DNA of 50,255 bases from contig NZ_KB899303.1 in NCBI RefSeq assembly GCF_000378145.1, positions 1-50,255 on the forward strand. Direction: 5' to 3'. Position 1 is the first letter of the stretch. The number at the start of each line of letters is the position of its first letter. The position numbers and the translations under genes were made by a program. Shown in pieces: positions 20,088-28,449 of this stretch. Below the pieces are notes generated by a model. The model did no database searches. It worked only from the letters and a program-made list of their open reading frames with translations, and had not been told where the DNA came from. Origin of the DNA: Saccharibacillus kuerlensis DSM 22868 (lineage in GTDB: Bacteria; Bacillota; Bacilli; Paenibacillales; Paenibacillaceae).

Positions 20088-20588
20088 TGTTCATTCTCCC
20101 GTTCCTGTCTCCGATTTGTCGTTCGGGCGTTCCAGCGACAGGTTTGAAGGAAGTAACCTTAAGACCTGGATTTTATTGTTTATTGACTAGTCGCCTACTG
20201 ACATGTAGTTAATTAGACTTATTTTACGTGCTTGAAACAACTTATTTAGCTAAAATAACTTACTATATATATTTTTTTCAGAACTATAGACCTAATACAA
20301 TAATTAAAATAGGCCGCTGCATCCGAAAAGCAGCCCTGTATGTCTAAGTAAACCGAATGACGCTGCACGGGAGCTGCACAGAACAAGTGATAGGGAACGG
20401 CACCACATTTTCTCCAAACCTGCCCGCTTGGCGCTTCCTTCATCATTACAAAGGGTATAATAAGAAAGAAAAGCCTTATGAACTTCAATGAGTCCTTCGC
20501 ACGTGAACGTCAAAATTGACGCTCACCGCTTCGACCGGGACTCCCAGTATGGATTCCACTATTTTGACGCAAAGGCAGGTTGATTTGT
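20088..20588. other. 500-bp divergent intergenic region (chemoreceptor / hmoB)
   Basis: AT-rich near the chemoreceptor (20160-20300), with a near-palindrome TTATTTAGCTAAAATAA around 20242-20258 and a possible minus-strand promoter (TTGTTT, 17 nt, TCTAAT). Around 20314-20337 a GGCTGC/GCAGC hairpin occurs. GCTGCAC is repeated near 20360-20378. Near hmoB, CGTCAA/TTGACG forms an inverted repeat at 20508-20521. No riboswitch that I can recognise was found, although c-di-GMP riboswitches in front of chemoreceptor genes were looked for. Confidence 0.4.
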
Positions 20589-21107
20589 ATGTTCTTATAC
20601 TTATTTCACGATACGGTACCGGAAGACCCGCAGCTCGACAACGCACATACGTTAAAAGGCGAAACGGAGACGCTGCGGCTGTTCGAAGCCCTCACTCCAC
20701 TGGAAACGTCCGTCGATTCCCGCTCCGCTTATCAGGTAATCGACAGCTCCGGCAATTTGACGGGAGGGTATGCCGTGATGAATAACATTCCCGTTAGCGA
20801 AGACAAGCGCGAAGCTTTTGAAGAGCGTTTCCTCGGCCGTGCCCGCCGAGTTGAAGAGATGCCAGGCTTTGGCGGCATTCGGGTTCTGCGCCCGCTGCAG
20901 GGAGATACCTACATCGTATTAACGATGTGGAAGGACGAGGCAAGCTTTACAAGCTGGCAGGATTCGGAAGCTTACAATCATGCCCACCGTCAGCGTCATT
21001 CGGAAGAAGGATTGGGCAGCAAGCGTCCCGAGATCTTCGCCCGTACACCTTTTATTACGACGTATACTGTCGAGACTCCGGACGGCGGACATACTGGCCG
21101 TTCTTGA
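20589..21107 (+). CDS. hmoB: Heme-degrading monooxygenase HmoB-like protein
   Basis: A 172-residue protein of the HmoB/IsdG-like group. The N-terminal half (1-60) is the HmoB-specific extension; the C-terminal half is an antibiotic-biosynthesis-monooxygenase (ABM) ferredoxin-like domain: GGYAVMNNIPVSEDKREAFEERF, MPGFGGIRVLRPLQGDTYIVLTMWKDEASFTSWQDSEAY, and HRQRH. The Asn in the MNNI segment matches the conserved Asn of this family. These enzymes open the heme ring and release iron in the cytoplasm. The ATG at 20589 is 9 nt after AAAGGCAGG; the TTG at 20580 is too close. No Fur box was recognised upstream. It is monocistronic and ends in a perfect palindromic terminator. Confidence 0.85.
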   Translation: MFLYLFHDTVPEDPQLDNAHTLKGETETLRLFEALTPLETSVDSRSAYQVIDSSGNLTGGYAVMNNIPVSEDKREAFEERFLGRARRVEEMPGFGGIRVLRPLQGDTYIVLTMWKDEASFTSWQDSEAYNHAHRQRHSEEGLGSKRPEIFARTPFITTYTVETPDGGHTGRS

Positions 21108-21151
21108 ACAAAACAGATCAGATCGGATCGAATGAGTTGAAGTTTAGTCTC

Positions 21152-21201
21152 ATAATCATAAAAAGCGGCGAACCTATAGGTTCGCCGCTTTTTATGATTA
21201 T
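21152..21201. terminator. Perfect 50-bp palindrome, bidirectional terminator
   Basis: Left arm 21152-21176 and right arm 21177-21201 are exact reverse complements over all 25 bp, with no loop bases and a CTATAG centre. The core AAAAAGCGGCGAACC / GGTTCGCCGCTTTTT gives T-runs on both strands. It lies 44 bp past hmoB, ahead of the helicase gene on the same strand. Confidence 0.85.
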
Positions 21202-21426
21202 ATTTATATTCAATAACTTGATCGTTATTCGGCATCCGTTCGTTCATCCATACACGGCTTAACTTTGACAGCTGGTTGTTTAACCGACTTCTCAATACAT
21301 TCCGCCCTTTTTCTAATGTAACCGAAGACAGTCGGTGCTTGGTGTCAGTCTTCAGAAAGCTTTGACGCGTTTCCGGGCTCATGATACATTTGAAGAATCG
21401 GAATTTTCAGTGGAGGAGAATCGCTA

Positions 21427-23763
21427 GTGAACAAGGTAACAGATTTCAGCAAAAGACCGTTTGGCGCACCGGACACCTCTGTTCCGCTCGCGGATCCGGC
21501 GGCATCCGGCGGAAGAAGGATTCCCGATCATCCAAAGGAAGCCGCTTATTTCCGCATGCTGCAGGATCACGGCATCTCGCTCAACCCTTCCCAGATCGAT
21601 GCCGTAAGGTATACGGAAGGTCCTCTTCTTACGCTTGCCGGCGCCGGTTCCGGCAAGACCAGCACGCTCGTCTGTCGCACCGGTTATCTGCTGGCCGTCA
21701 AGGAAGCCGATCCATCGGGCATTCTGCTGCTGACCTTCTCCAGCAAGGCGGCAGCCGAAATGAGAGAGCGGATCGCCGGCCTGCCGGGAGCGGCGGAAGC
21801 CGCGCCGCGTATTCAAGCCCGGACCTTCCATTCTTTCTGCCTGTGGCTGCTGTACAGTCAAGGATCGCAGAAGCAGATCTTCGGCGACACCCGCAGACAG
21901 CATATCCTGCTGCAGCAGATCATGCGGGAGCTCGGTCTTGGTGATGCTTATCCGCCGGAGAATCTGCTGGCGGTTCTCTCTTCTTATAAGGTCAATCTGA
22001 TGACCGCCGAACAGCTTCCCGAAGCGAGCGAAGCGGAGCGGCAGATGAAAAAGATTCTGCTGCGCTACGAAGCTTGGAAAGAAGAGAACGGACATATCGA
22101 CTTCGACGATGTCCTGACAGGGGCTTACTCCATGCTCAAGCAGCGGCCCGAACTACTGGATAGACTGCGCCGCCGCTTCCGCTACGTGATGGTCGACGAA
22201 TTTCAGGATACCAACTTGCTGCAGTACGAATTGGTGAAGATGGTCGCTTCGCCGCGCAACAATCTGATGGTAGTCGGCGACGACGATCAAACGATCTATT
22301 CGTTCAACGGAGCCCGCAGCCAATTCATTCTGGAATTCGAAAAAGCTTATCCGAAAGCCCGCGTTGTTACACTCGATATCAATTACCGCTCGGTGCCTTC
22401 CATCGTCGGTCTTGGCAATGCGGTCATTCGCCATAATAAAAAGCGGCGCAGCAAAACGCTGCGGGCGGCCATACCGGGACGGAATCTGCCAGCGTATATG
22501 CGTCCCGCGTCAGCCGACGACGAAGCGCAGAAGATCGTCGACCATATCGTACGCGAAGTTTCTTCAGGAAAACGCAGTTTCGGAGACTATGCTATTCTGT
22601 ATCGTTCATCAAGCAGCAGCCGTGCCGTGCTGGAGCAGCTGGTCATCCGGGATATTCCCCATATCGACTATGGAGACGGCAGACTGCTCTACGAACACTG
22701 GCTGGTCAAGCCGGTCTTGGATCACCTGCGTCTGTCGGTCAACCGTCGGGACTTCGACGCCATGGAAGGCGTGCTGCCGACTCTATATATCGCAAGAGAC
22801 AAAGGCATGACCCATATCAGGGAAACGGACGCGGGCAGACCGAAGAAAGGTCCGCTCGTCCACCTGCTTACGCTGCCCGGGTTGAAAGACTTTCAGATCG
22901 AGAAAGTACGGCAGCGGCTGGAAAGCATCCGCTCGCTGAAAGGGCTTGTCCCTGCAGCCGCAATCACACAGATTCGTCAAAGCTTCTATGACAGCTATAT
23001 TCAAGCTGGAGAGCACAGCGAGCTGACTTCGCACCGGGAAATGCTGAAAGAAATGCTCGACGAACTGGAAACTTCGGCAGGACGTTTTGATTCCATTGTC
23101 TCCTTCCTTGCCTTTGTTGACGAAATGATGCTGAAGAATCGCCAAACGGCCGCCGTAAAATCCCAATCTCAAGGCGACCGGGTTGCACTGATGACAATTC
23201 ACAAGTCCAAAGGACTGGAGTTCCCTGTCGTCTTTCTGATCGGCGCTTCGGAAGGCGGTCTGCCTCACGCTTCAGCTCTCGAAGCCGACAATCTTCGCGA
23301 CACTCGGGTAGATGCCGCAGACGGAGATCGGTATACCGAAGCACTCGAAGAAGAAAGACGTCTGGCTTATGTTGCGGTAACCCGGGCCAAAGAGGAGCTG
23401 TTCATCAGCTCTCCTGCTTTTCAGCGGGGGAAGAAAGCCGAAGTCTCCCGCTTTCTGCTGTCCGCCTTCGGCGGCAAAGAGCCGGCAGACGCCGGTCGTC
23501 CGGCCCGTCCGACCGGTACACTGCGTTTCGGCAAGATTCGCTCGGAACGGGAACGGACGTCTTCCGGTCACTCGGGCGGAGCCGGCAGCGCAGCAGCAGC
23601 GGCCTCTGTCCGCACACAGAACGTGGCCGTCTGGGCCTGCAGCGCTCCCGGCTGCAAAGCATGGACCCGCATCATGCACAGCAAAGACATGAATGCGGCG
23701 CATAAGCCCTGCCCGCTCTGCAGCTCCCCGATGAAAAAGAGCCGCAGAGACGTACCGGTCTGA
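21427..23763 (+). CDS. UvrD/Rep-family DNA helicase with C-terminal Cys4 motif
   Basis: A 778-residue superfamily 1A helicase. Motifs in order: Q-motif LNPSQIDAV (52-60), Walker A AGAGSGKTS, Ia TFSSKAAAEMRERI, motif II VMVDEFQDTN, III GDDDQTIYSFNGA, IV LDINYRS, V TIHKSKGLEFPVVFL, and VI YVAVTRAKEELF. It unwinds DNA 3' to 5' with ATP. It differs from PcrA by a roughly 50-residue N-terminal extension and a C-terminal tail with CX4C-X18-CX2C (Cys738, 743, 762, 765), probably a zinc ribbon. GTG at 21427 follows GGAGGAG. It is likely a second UvrD-like helicase beside PcrA. Preceded by the palindromic terminator and followed by one of its own, so it is a single-gene unit. Confidence 0.92.
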   Translation: MNKVTDFSKRPFGAPDTSVPLADPAASGGRRIPDHPKEAAYFRMLQDHGISLNPSQIDAVRYTEGPLLTLAGAGSGKTSTLVCRTGYLLAVKEADPSGILLLTFSSKAAAEMRERIAGLPGAAEAAPRIQARTFHSFCLWLLYSQGSQKQIFGDTRRQHILLQQIMRELGLGDAYPPENLLAVLSSYKVNLMTAEQLPEASEAERQMKKILLRYEAWKEENGHIDFDDVLTGAYSMLKQRPELLDRLRRRFRYVMVDEFQDTNLLQYELVKMVASPRNNLMVVGDDDQTIYSFNGARSQFILEFEKAYPKARVVTLDINYRSVPSIVGLGNAVIRHNKKRRSKTLRAAIPGRNLPAYMRPASADDEAQKIVDHIVREVSSGKRSFGDYAILYRSSSSSRAVLEQLVIRDIPHIDYGDGRLLYEHWLVKPVLDHLRLSVNRRDFDAMEGVLPTLYIARDKGMTHIRETDAGRPKKGPLVHLLTLPGLKDFQIEKVRQRLESIRSLKGLVPAAAITQIRQSFYDSYIQAGEHSELTSHREMLKEMLDELETSAGRFDSIVSFLAFVDEMMLKNRQTAAVKSQSQGDRVALMTIHKSKGLEFPVVFLIGASEGGLPHASALEADNLRDTRVDAADGDRYTEALEEERRLAYVAVTRAKEELFISSPAFQRGKKAEVSRFLLSAFGGKEPADAGRPARPTGTLRFGKIRSERERTSSGHSGGAGSAAAAASVRTQNVAVWACSAPGCKAWTRIMHSKDMNAAHKPCPLCSSPMKKSRRDVPV

Positions 23764-23868
23764 GACGGATTTTTTACAAAGCTGCACAAATCCGCAGAAG
23801 TTACAAAGACCCTGAGTAAACTTGTAAAGATTGCTGCCGCGAAATACGTATATCTATTCGTTTGCACT

Positions 23869-23899
23869 GGATCGGCCTATCTAAGGTCGATCCTTTTTT
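23869..23899 (+). terminator. Terminator of the helicase gene
   Basis: Stem GGATCGGCC / GGTCGATCC (one G-U pair) with a short loop, then six T residues. Confidence 0.85.
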
Positions 23900-23916
23900 G
23901 TGCCAAAACTCAACAC

Positions 23917-23939
23917 AAAAAAGCCGCGGAAATCGCGGC
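23917..23939 (-). terminator. Distal minus-strand terminator
   Basis: Stem GCCGCG (23923-23928) / CGCGGC (23934-23939); on the minus strand it is followed by TTTTTTG. It faces the bshB2 transcript and lies beyond the structured repeat element. Confidence 0.65.
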
Positions 23940-23985
23940 CAGTGTGTCAAGAAAGTCTCTCCTTATAGAAATCCAATAAGCGGAA

Positions 23986-24094
23986 GAGGAAATTCAATGT
24001 AGGAGCAATAGCGTGCGCCTTTGAAATCGGGAAAATTCCATTACAATTTCATTCCTTTTCCCGATTTCCACAAGCGACCGGAATGAAATTCCTC
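23986..24094 (+). repeat. Structured intergenic repeat element, copy A
   Basis: A 109-nt element closely related in structure to 38691-38797. The outer stem is 23986-23998 with 24082-24094 (11 of 13 pairs). The inner stem is 13 bp, perfect: GAAATCGGGAAAA (24023-24035) with TTTTCCCGATTTC (24056-24068). Shared unpaired segments: AGGAGC...CGCCTTTG on the left side and ACAAGCGACCG on the right side. Flanks may extend the pairing (AAGAAAGTC at 23950-23958 with GACTTTCTT at 24124-24132). Could be a structured RNA, or a palindromic short mobile repeat. Not recognised as a known family. Confidence 0.75.
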
Positions 24095-24140
24095 TGCAGC
24101 CTCTTCGAAATTTCTACGCATTGGACTTTCTTAAAAACTT

Positions 24141-24163
24141 AAAGCCGCGTAAACCGCGGCTCT
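24141..24163 (-). terminator. Terminator of yojF-bshB2
   Basis: Stem AGCCGCG (24143-24149) / CGCGGCT (24155-24161), 14 bp past the bshB2 stop. On the minus strand the next bases are TTTAAGTTTTTAAG, an imperfect T-run. Confidence 0.65.
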
Positions 24164-24176
24164 AACAAAATTATCA

Positions 24177-24854
24177 TTATTTAGATTTGGACGGATGCGA
24201 ATCAAACTTGTACGTCCAGAATTTCTCATCTGCGAAACGTTCGCGAAGCATCGGATCGTGCACGGAATGTCCTTCGAACACCGGGTCCGTATGGAATTGC
24301 GACTTATGCGCCTTGATCGAGCCTACCTTCTGCTCCAAGAACAGTCTGATATCGACATGGACATCGGCCGGGCCGAGCGCGCGCTCATGGCCTTTTGCAA
24401 AAGCGACCGTATGGACTTTCGGACGATCCTTGGGCTTCATAGCTTCGACGACGCGCACAACCGCCGCGCCGCAGGCGTCATGATCGGGATGCACGCTGTA
24501 CAGCGGATGGAAAGTGAGAATCAGCGACGGATTCAGTTCTTCGATCAACTCGCGGATTTTGCCGTCGAGCAGTTCCCGGTCTTCAAATTCGATCATTTTA
24601 TCGTGAAAACCGAGTGTACGCAGATCGGTAATGCCGATCGCTGCGCAGGATGCTTCGAGCTCTGCCCGGCGAATAGTCGGCAGCGTTACACGGTTGGCAA
24701 ACGGCGGATTGCCGAGATTGCGTCCCAGCTGTCCCATAGTGAGGCAGGCATAAGTGACCGGCGTTCCGTTATGCAGATGGTATGCAGCGGTGCCGGAGAC
24801 GGTAAACGACTCGTCGTCGGGATGGGGAAATACGATTAAAACATGGCGTTCCAC
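24177..24854 (-). CDS. bshB2: Bacillithiol biosynthesis deacetylase BshB2
   Basis: A 225-residue LmbE/PIG-L-type zinc deacetylase. The zinc motif VFPHPDDES (9-17) and HPDHDACG (about 124-131) hold the metal ligands His12, Asp15 and the later His, with Asp14 as the base. TMGQLGRNLG and KMIEFED are typical of the BshB2 (B. subtilis YojG) branch. It removes the acetyl group from GlcNAc-malate in bacillithiol synthesis, in the cytoplasm. The start codon is GTG at 24854, 12 nt after AAAGGAG. yojF lies directly upstream on the same strand, exactly as in the B. subtilis yojF-yojG pair, which makes the assignment firm. Confidence 0.93.
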   Translation of the reverse strand: MERHVLIVFPHPDDESFTVSGTAAYHLHNGTPVTYACLTMGQLGRNLGNPPFANRVTLPTIRRAELEASCAAIGITDLRTLGFHDKMIEFEDRELLDGKIRELIEELNPSLILTFHPLYSVHPDHDACGAAVVRVVEAMKPKDRPKVHTVAFAKGHERALGPADVHVDIRLFLEQKVGSIKAHKSQFHTDPVFEGHSVHDPMLRERFADEKFWTYKFDSHPSKSK

Positions 24855-24957
24855 GGGATGTACCCGCTCCTTTCCGGATGCGGCAGGCCGCTTTAATGAA
24901 AAGCTATGAACTCGACATGGAAACGGGAGGCAGTAAGAAAGCCGGGATGCTTGGAAG

Positions 24958-25302
24958 TTAGAAAGGTTCCGGGCTCAGCATCAAGCTGACGACAAGTTTG
25001 CCGTCACGATCGTTGCCGGCAAGAATGGCTCTCTCTGTCTCGCTTTCTTCGTAATGAGTTAATCCTTCAGCATAAATCCAGCCCTCCGGCATTTTCAGAC
25101 CGACCCGGTAAGGGCCAACTCCGGAGATCGAACCATGCGAATAGCTGACTTTGACATTGCGAATCAAGTTGGAGGCGACAAGCTTCGACCGGTCACGGTC
25201 GAATGTATAGGCGCCGTTGGTCAGCTCGAGATGCAGATAAAGCTCCTGATTTTTCAGCTTGTCCAGCAGCTCTTGAACGGCTTGCGGTTGAATCGGCAGC
25301 AT
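24958..25302 (-). CDS. yojF: YojF family protein (DUF1806)
   Basis: A 114-residue protein of the YojF family; no catalytic motif is evident. The segments LYLHLELTNGAYTF, NVKVSYSHGSISGVGPYRVGL and GWIYAEGLTHYE are the conserved core. Function is unknown, but it is regularly encoded directly upstream of bshB2, here with a 103-bp gap, so a role linked to bacillithiol is likely. ATG at 25302 follows GAAGGGAAG. Confidence 0.88.
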   Translation of the reverse strand: MLPIQPQAVQELLDKLKNQELYLHLELTNGAYTFDRDRSKLVASNLIRNVKVSYSHGSISGVGPYRVGLKMPEGWIYAEGLTHYEESETERAILAGNDRDGKLVVSLMLSPEPF

Positions 25303-25375
25303 CGGAGTCTTCCCTTCGGTTTAAGATTTACAAAAAGTACTTTCAATTATAGTACAGGTTGCCCCAAGAACAAAA

Positions 25376-25432
25376 CCTTCTATGGAAGAAAAGCGGTGAA
25401 GTCCGCTTTCGAAAGAGAGCGACCGGAGATGG
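25376..25432 (+). repeat. Possible minimal relative of the structured repeat
   Basis: Contains GGAAGAAAAGCG, CCGCTTTCGAAAG and AGAGCGACCGGAG in the same order as the conserved loops of the elements at 23986 and 38691, but without the long inner stem. It also forms CTTTCGAAAG. The similarity is short and may be chance. Confidence 0.25.
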
Positions 25433-25443
25433 GATGGCTCAAA

Positions 25444-25484
25444 AAGAAACGGTTCGCTCCCCGTAGGGAAACGAACCGTTTCTT
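25444..25484 (-). terminator. Terminator of the stalk-domain protein gene
   Basis: A 13-bp perfect stem AAGAAACGGTTCG / CGAACCGTTTCTT. On the minus strand the stem runs into TTTCTTTTTGAG. Confidence 0.85.
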
Positions 25485-25574
25485 GGTCTTCAGGCCATCG
25501 GTGCACTTGGAGGGATGAGATGCGTTATGCCGTTTTCCGTCCAGATGCCCCAACTGCCTTGGCCGATCCGATGT

Positions 25575-28259
25575 TTATGGGTTGACCAAGATAAAATCGT
25601 TTGAAGCTGCGGACAGCGCATTTGCCGTAATCTGTCTGCCGTCTGCGATCGACAGAACGAAGGCCCGGTAAGATACGCCTGCCTGCAGGGCTCCTCCGAA
25701 AGCATCCGTATCGCCGCTGTTCAGACTAAACGACGCTGTGCCGGTCGAAGCTTTAGAGTAAGCCGTCGAAGCACTGCTTGCATTGGCGACCGTAAAGTTT
25801 GGAGCCGAAGAGGCCGGAACCAGCATCACCCGGTATTCCAAGATTCCGGTTGTATTGCTTGGCCGTGTGAAACCGACCGTCGCTACCGATCCGTTGACCG
25901 TAGCACCTACGCCGACCGCAGGCTGTACAGCTGCTTCACTCAGCGAAACCTCAGCTGAAGGAGCGGACAGTGTGTTGGAGCCGCTGTTAGCGACCGTCAG
26001 CACATAAATGCGGTACTTGCCGCCTGTTGTAATGATGCCGCCAAATACATCGCGGCTGCCATTGGTCAGAGCTTGGCGAATCTGGCCGCTGCCTGCCTTG
26101 GATACCGGAGTGGAATAGTAAGCTGCGTTTGCATCGGCCAACGAGTACGCCCCTGCACGGTCGGCCGGTACAGCCAGAATCCGGTACTCGGCTACGTTGT
26201 CCTCATTCGAAGAGCGCGTAAAGCTCACTTCGATATCGCTGGCCGTTCCTGTTGTTCCGCTTACCGAAGCGGCAACGTTCGAAGCACCCGATACAGCCGA
26301 GTTGCTCGATAGGGTAACCGCATTGGATACGCCGGACAGCGCGTAATTGGCATTCGTATTCGACGAATTGGTCGAACCGACCGAGAGGATGAACACCCGG
26401 TAGCTGACACCGCTGCGAATCGGCTCTCCGTTCACGTCACGGGTCGAAGAGTACAGGAATTGGCTTTGACTTGCGCCAGTCTTCGCAATCGATGCGTAGT
26501 TCGCAGCCGGCACGCTAATTGCTGAAGCCAGATTAAATGTCGGTGCGCTGCCCGATTTCACGACAAGTACCCGATATTCCGACAGGCTGCTTTCGTCCGC
26601 CGCGCGGCCGAAAGTGACAAGCAGATCTCTTCCGTCTCCGAAGTCACCGGCGTCGCTCAGCACAGGCGTCGCTGCCGCGCCTACGCTGTAGTTGCTCGCC
26701 AATGTAATCGGCTGCGAAGAAGCCGACAGTACGTTCGTGCTTGTCGAAGTTCCCGCACCAACTGTCAGCACATAGACGCGGTAGCCCACTCCGTTGCGGA
26801 TCGGATCACCGTCCGTATCGCGCGCATTGCTGCTCAGTGTCTGCGTAAGGTTAGCGCCGGTCTTGTTCACCGCCGTATAATTCGCGCTTGAAACGGCGTT
26901 TGCATTGTTAATGTTGAAAGAAGAAGCTTTCGAATCTTTTACGACCAGTACGCGGTACTGACTGACGAGCGCTTCGTTGGTCGCCCGGTTGAATGTCACG
27001 CGCAGATCACGTCCGTCGCCATAGTCGGCAATGTCACTGACCGCCACATTCGCTGCCGAAACGTCAGACCCGGTTGCCGCCAGCGTTACCGAAGCGGAAG
27101 CGTTCGACAGCGTATTGTTCGAAGCATTGTTGGTCGAGCTTGTGCCCAGAACGAATACCGTATAAGGAACGCCGCTGCGAAGCAGTTCGCCCGACGTGTC
27201 GCGGGACTGCGCCGTCAACGTCACGCTCGGCGTCGCGGAGCCTTTCGGTACCGTCGTGTAGTTCTGCGCTGCAACCGCATTGGCTGTAAGCAGATTGAAC
27301 GAAGACGCATCCCGTGTCTTGACGACCATGACCCGGTAGCCCGACAGGAGCGATTCATCCTGTGCTCTGGCAAACGATACCGTCAGATCGCGTCCGTCGC
27401 CGAAATCGGCTGTATCCGTCGCCTTGACCGAAGAGGCCGTACCGACAGCCGCCCCGCTCAGCGTCACTGCCGCCGATGAAGGAGACAGTTCCATTTTGCC
27501 TGCCGCATAACTGTTCCCGACCGCAGCTACGAATACTTGATAAGGCTGTCCTGCGCGCAGTGCTTGTCCGTCGGTGTCTTTGGCTTGGGCCGTCAGCGAA
27601 AACGTCTGATTCGATCCGTTCGGCATAACCGGCGTATAGTTTCGGGAGCTTACTGCCCGGCTGACATTGAAGGCGGAAGCGCTGCCCGATTTAACAACGA
27701 AGACGCGGTACTGCTGAACATAGGATTCGTCCTCTGTTTTCACAAAGCTTACTTGAAGATCCCGACCGTCTCCGAACTGTCCCAGATTACGCGCCGTTAC
27801 CGAAGTTGGTGCTTCGAATTCATCTGTCGTTGTAATATTGACGGTCTTGGTGGTCGCATTCCAGTTTACGCCTTGTCCAAGCGATTCACTGATAAAGCGA
27901 AGCGGCACGACTGTGCTTCCGTTGACGACGCGAGCCGGAACGTCGAGCGTAACCGAACTTCCGTTAACCGTTGCCGACTTGGAGCCGATTGTCAGAAGTA
28001 CCGTATCGCTGCCTTTGTAGGCACTGACCGTCTTCGCTTTCTGATTCCAGACGACTCTGGCATTCAGCGCTTCGAAAATACCTCGCAGCGGTACCAGCGT
28101 CCGGTTGCCCTGCATGATCGGCGCTTGACGAGTCGTCAGTTCTACTCCGTCGATATAAACTTTAATAGGAGTGGCCGCATCGGCGGAATAAGGAACGGCT
28201 GCCGGCAGAAGCAGTGCCCCCGCAAGTAAAGCGGCACTAACTTTTTGCATTTTTTTCAT
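25575..28259 (-). CDS. Large exported protein: copper-amine-oxidase-like stalk domain plus six repeats
   Basis: An 894-residue secreted protein. Signal peptide 1-28 (cleavage near ADAA). Residues about 31-148 hold a double copper-amine-oxidase N-terminal-like unit (VYIDGVEL, GNRTLVPLRGIFEALNARV, VVPLRFISESLGQGVNW), a surface-attachment domain typical of Paenibacillus. Six tandem repeats of about 115-125 residues follow. Repeats 1-4 share FGDGRDL (or YGDGRDL), EYRV-VVKS-A-FN, ANY and the RDT-G-PIR-GV-YRVFVL segment; repeats 5 and 6 keep the EYR and G-YR-FVL parts but have lost GDGRDL. The fold looks like fibronectin type III or a related beta sandwich. No enzyme motif is seen, so adhesion or matrix scaffolding is the likely role. 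RBS GAAGGGAG precedes the ATG. Confidence 0.85.
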   Translation of the reverse strand: MKKMQKVSAALLAGALLLPAAVPYSADAATPIKVYIDGVELTTRQAPIMQGNRTLVPLRGIFEALNARVVWNQKAKTVSAYKGSDTVLLTIGSKSATVNGSSVTLDVPARVVNGSTVVPLRFISESLGQGVNWNATTKTVNITTTDEFEAPTSVTARNLGQFGDGRDLQVSFVKTEDESYVQQYRVFVVKSGSASAFNVSRAVSSRNYTPVMPNGSNQTFSLTAQAKDTDGQALRAGQPYQVFVAAVGNSYAAGKMELSPSSAAVTLSGAAVGTASSVKATDTADFGDGRDLTVSFARAQDESLLSGYRVMVVKTRDASSFNLLTANAVAAQNYTTVPKGSATPSVTLTAQSRDTSGELLRSGVPYTVFVLGTSSTNNASNNTLSNASASVTLAATGSDVSAANVAVSDIADYGDGRDLRVTFNRATNEALVSQYRVLVVKDSKASSFNINNANAVSSANYTAVNKTGANLTQTLSSNARDTDGDPIRNGVGYRVYVLTVGAGTSTSTNVLSASSQPITLASNYSVGAAATPVLSDAGDFGDGRDLLVTFGRAADESSLSEYRVLVVKSGSAPTFNLASAISVPAANYASIAKTGASQSQFLYSSTRDVNGEPIRSGVSYRVFILSVGSTNSSNTNANYALSGVSNAVTLSSNSAVSGASNVAASVSGTTGTASDIEVSFTRSSNEDNVAEYRILAVPADRAGAYSLADANAAYYSTPVSKAGSGQIRQALTNGSRDVFGGIITTGGKYRIYVLTVANSGSNTLSAPSAEVSLSEAAVQPAVGVGATVNGSVATVGFTRPSNTTGILEYRVMLVPASSAPNFTVANASSASTAYSKASTGTASFSLNSGDTDAFGGALQAGVSYRAFVLSIADGRQITANALSAASNDFILVNP

Positions 28260-28377
28260 TTTATCGTTCTCCCTTCTATAATAGGTTGGAATGTTATTCT
28301 ATTCTGCTGTTCTCTACTCTTAAGGTTTGACGCATGAATTAGACGAAAGGTTGCTGTTTACGCTGAAAACAGACCGA

Positions 28378-28420
28378 AAAAGCCCGAAAGGCAGGGCATG
28401 GCCCCACCCTTCGAGCTTCC
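28378..28420 (-). terminator. Terminator of the DUF445 gene
   Basis: An imperfect stem (28380-28397 with 28402-28418) with AAGC-CGAA-GG pairing to its counterpart CC-TTCG-GCTT. On the minus strand the sequence ends GGGCTTTTTCGG. Confidence 0.6.
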
Positions 28421-28449
28421 TATACACCTGCCATTTTCGGTTCGTTTCT

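Noticed and set aside
20281-20488. c-di-GMP or other riboswitch in the leader of the chemoreceptor gene
   Set aside because: I searched for the GEMM-type conserved segments and paired stems and could not assemble them; only a short GGCTGC/GCAGC hairpin is present.
20246-20488. 80-codon minus-strand frame between the chemoreceptor and hmoB
   Set aside because: No ribosome site and no convincing pattern; overlaps AT-rich promoter sequence.
23764-24176. Insertion sequence or transposase remnant around the structured repeat
   Set aside because: No transposase-like frame and no target-site duplication could be seen next to the element.
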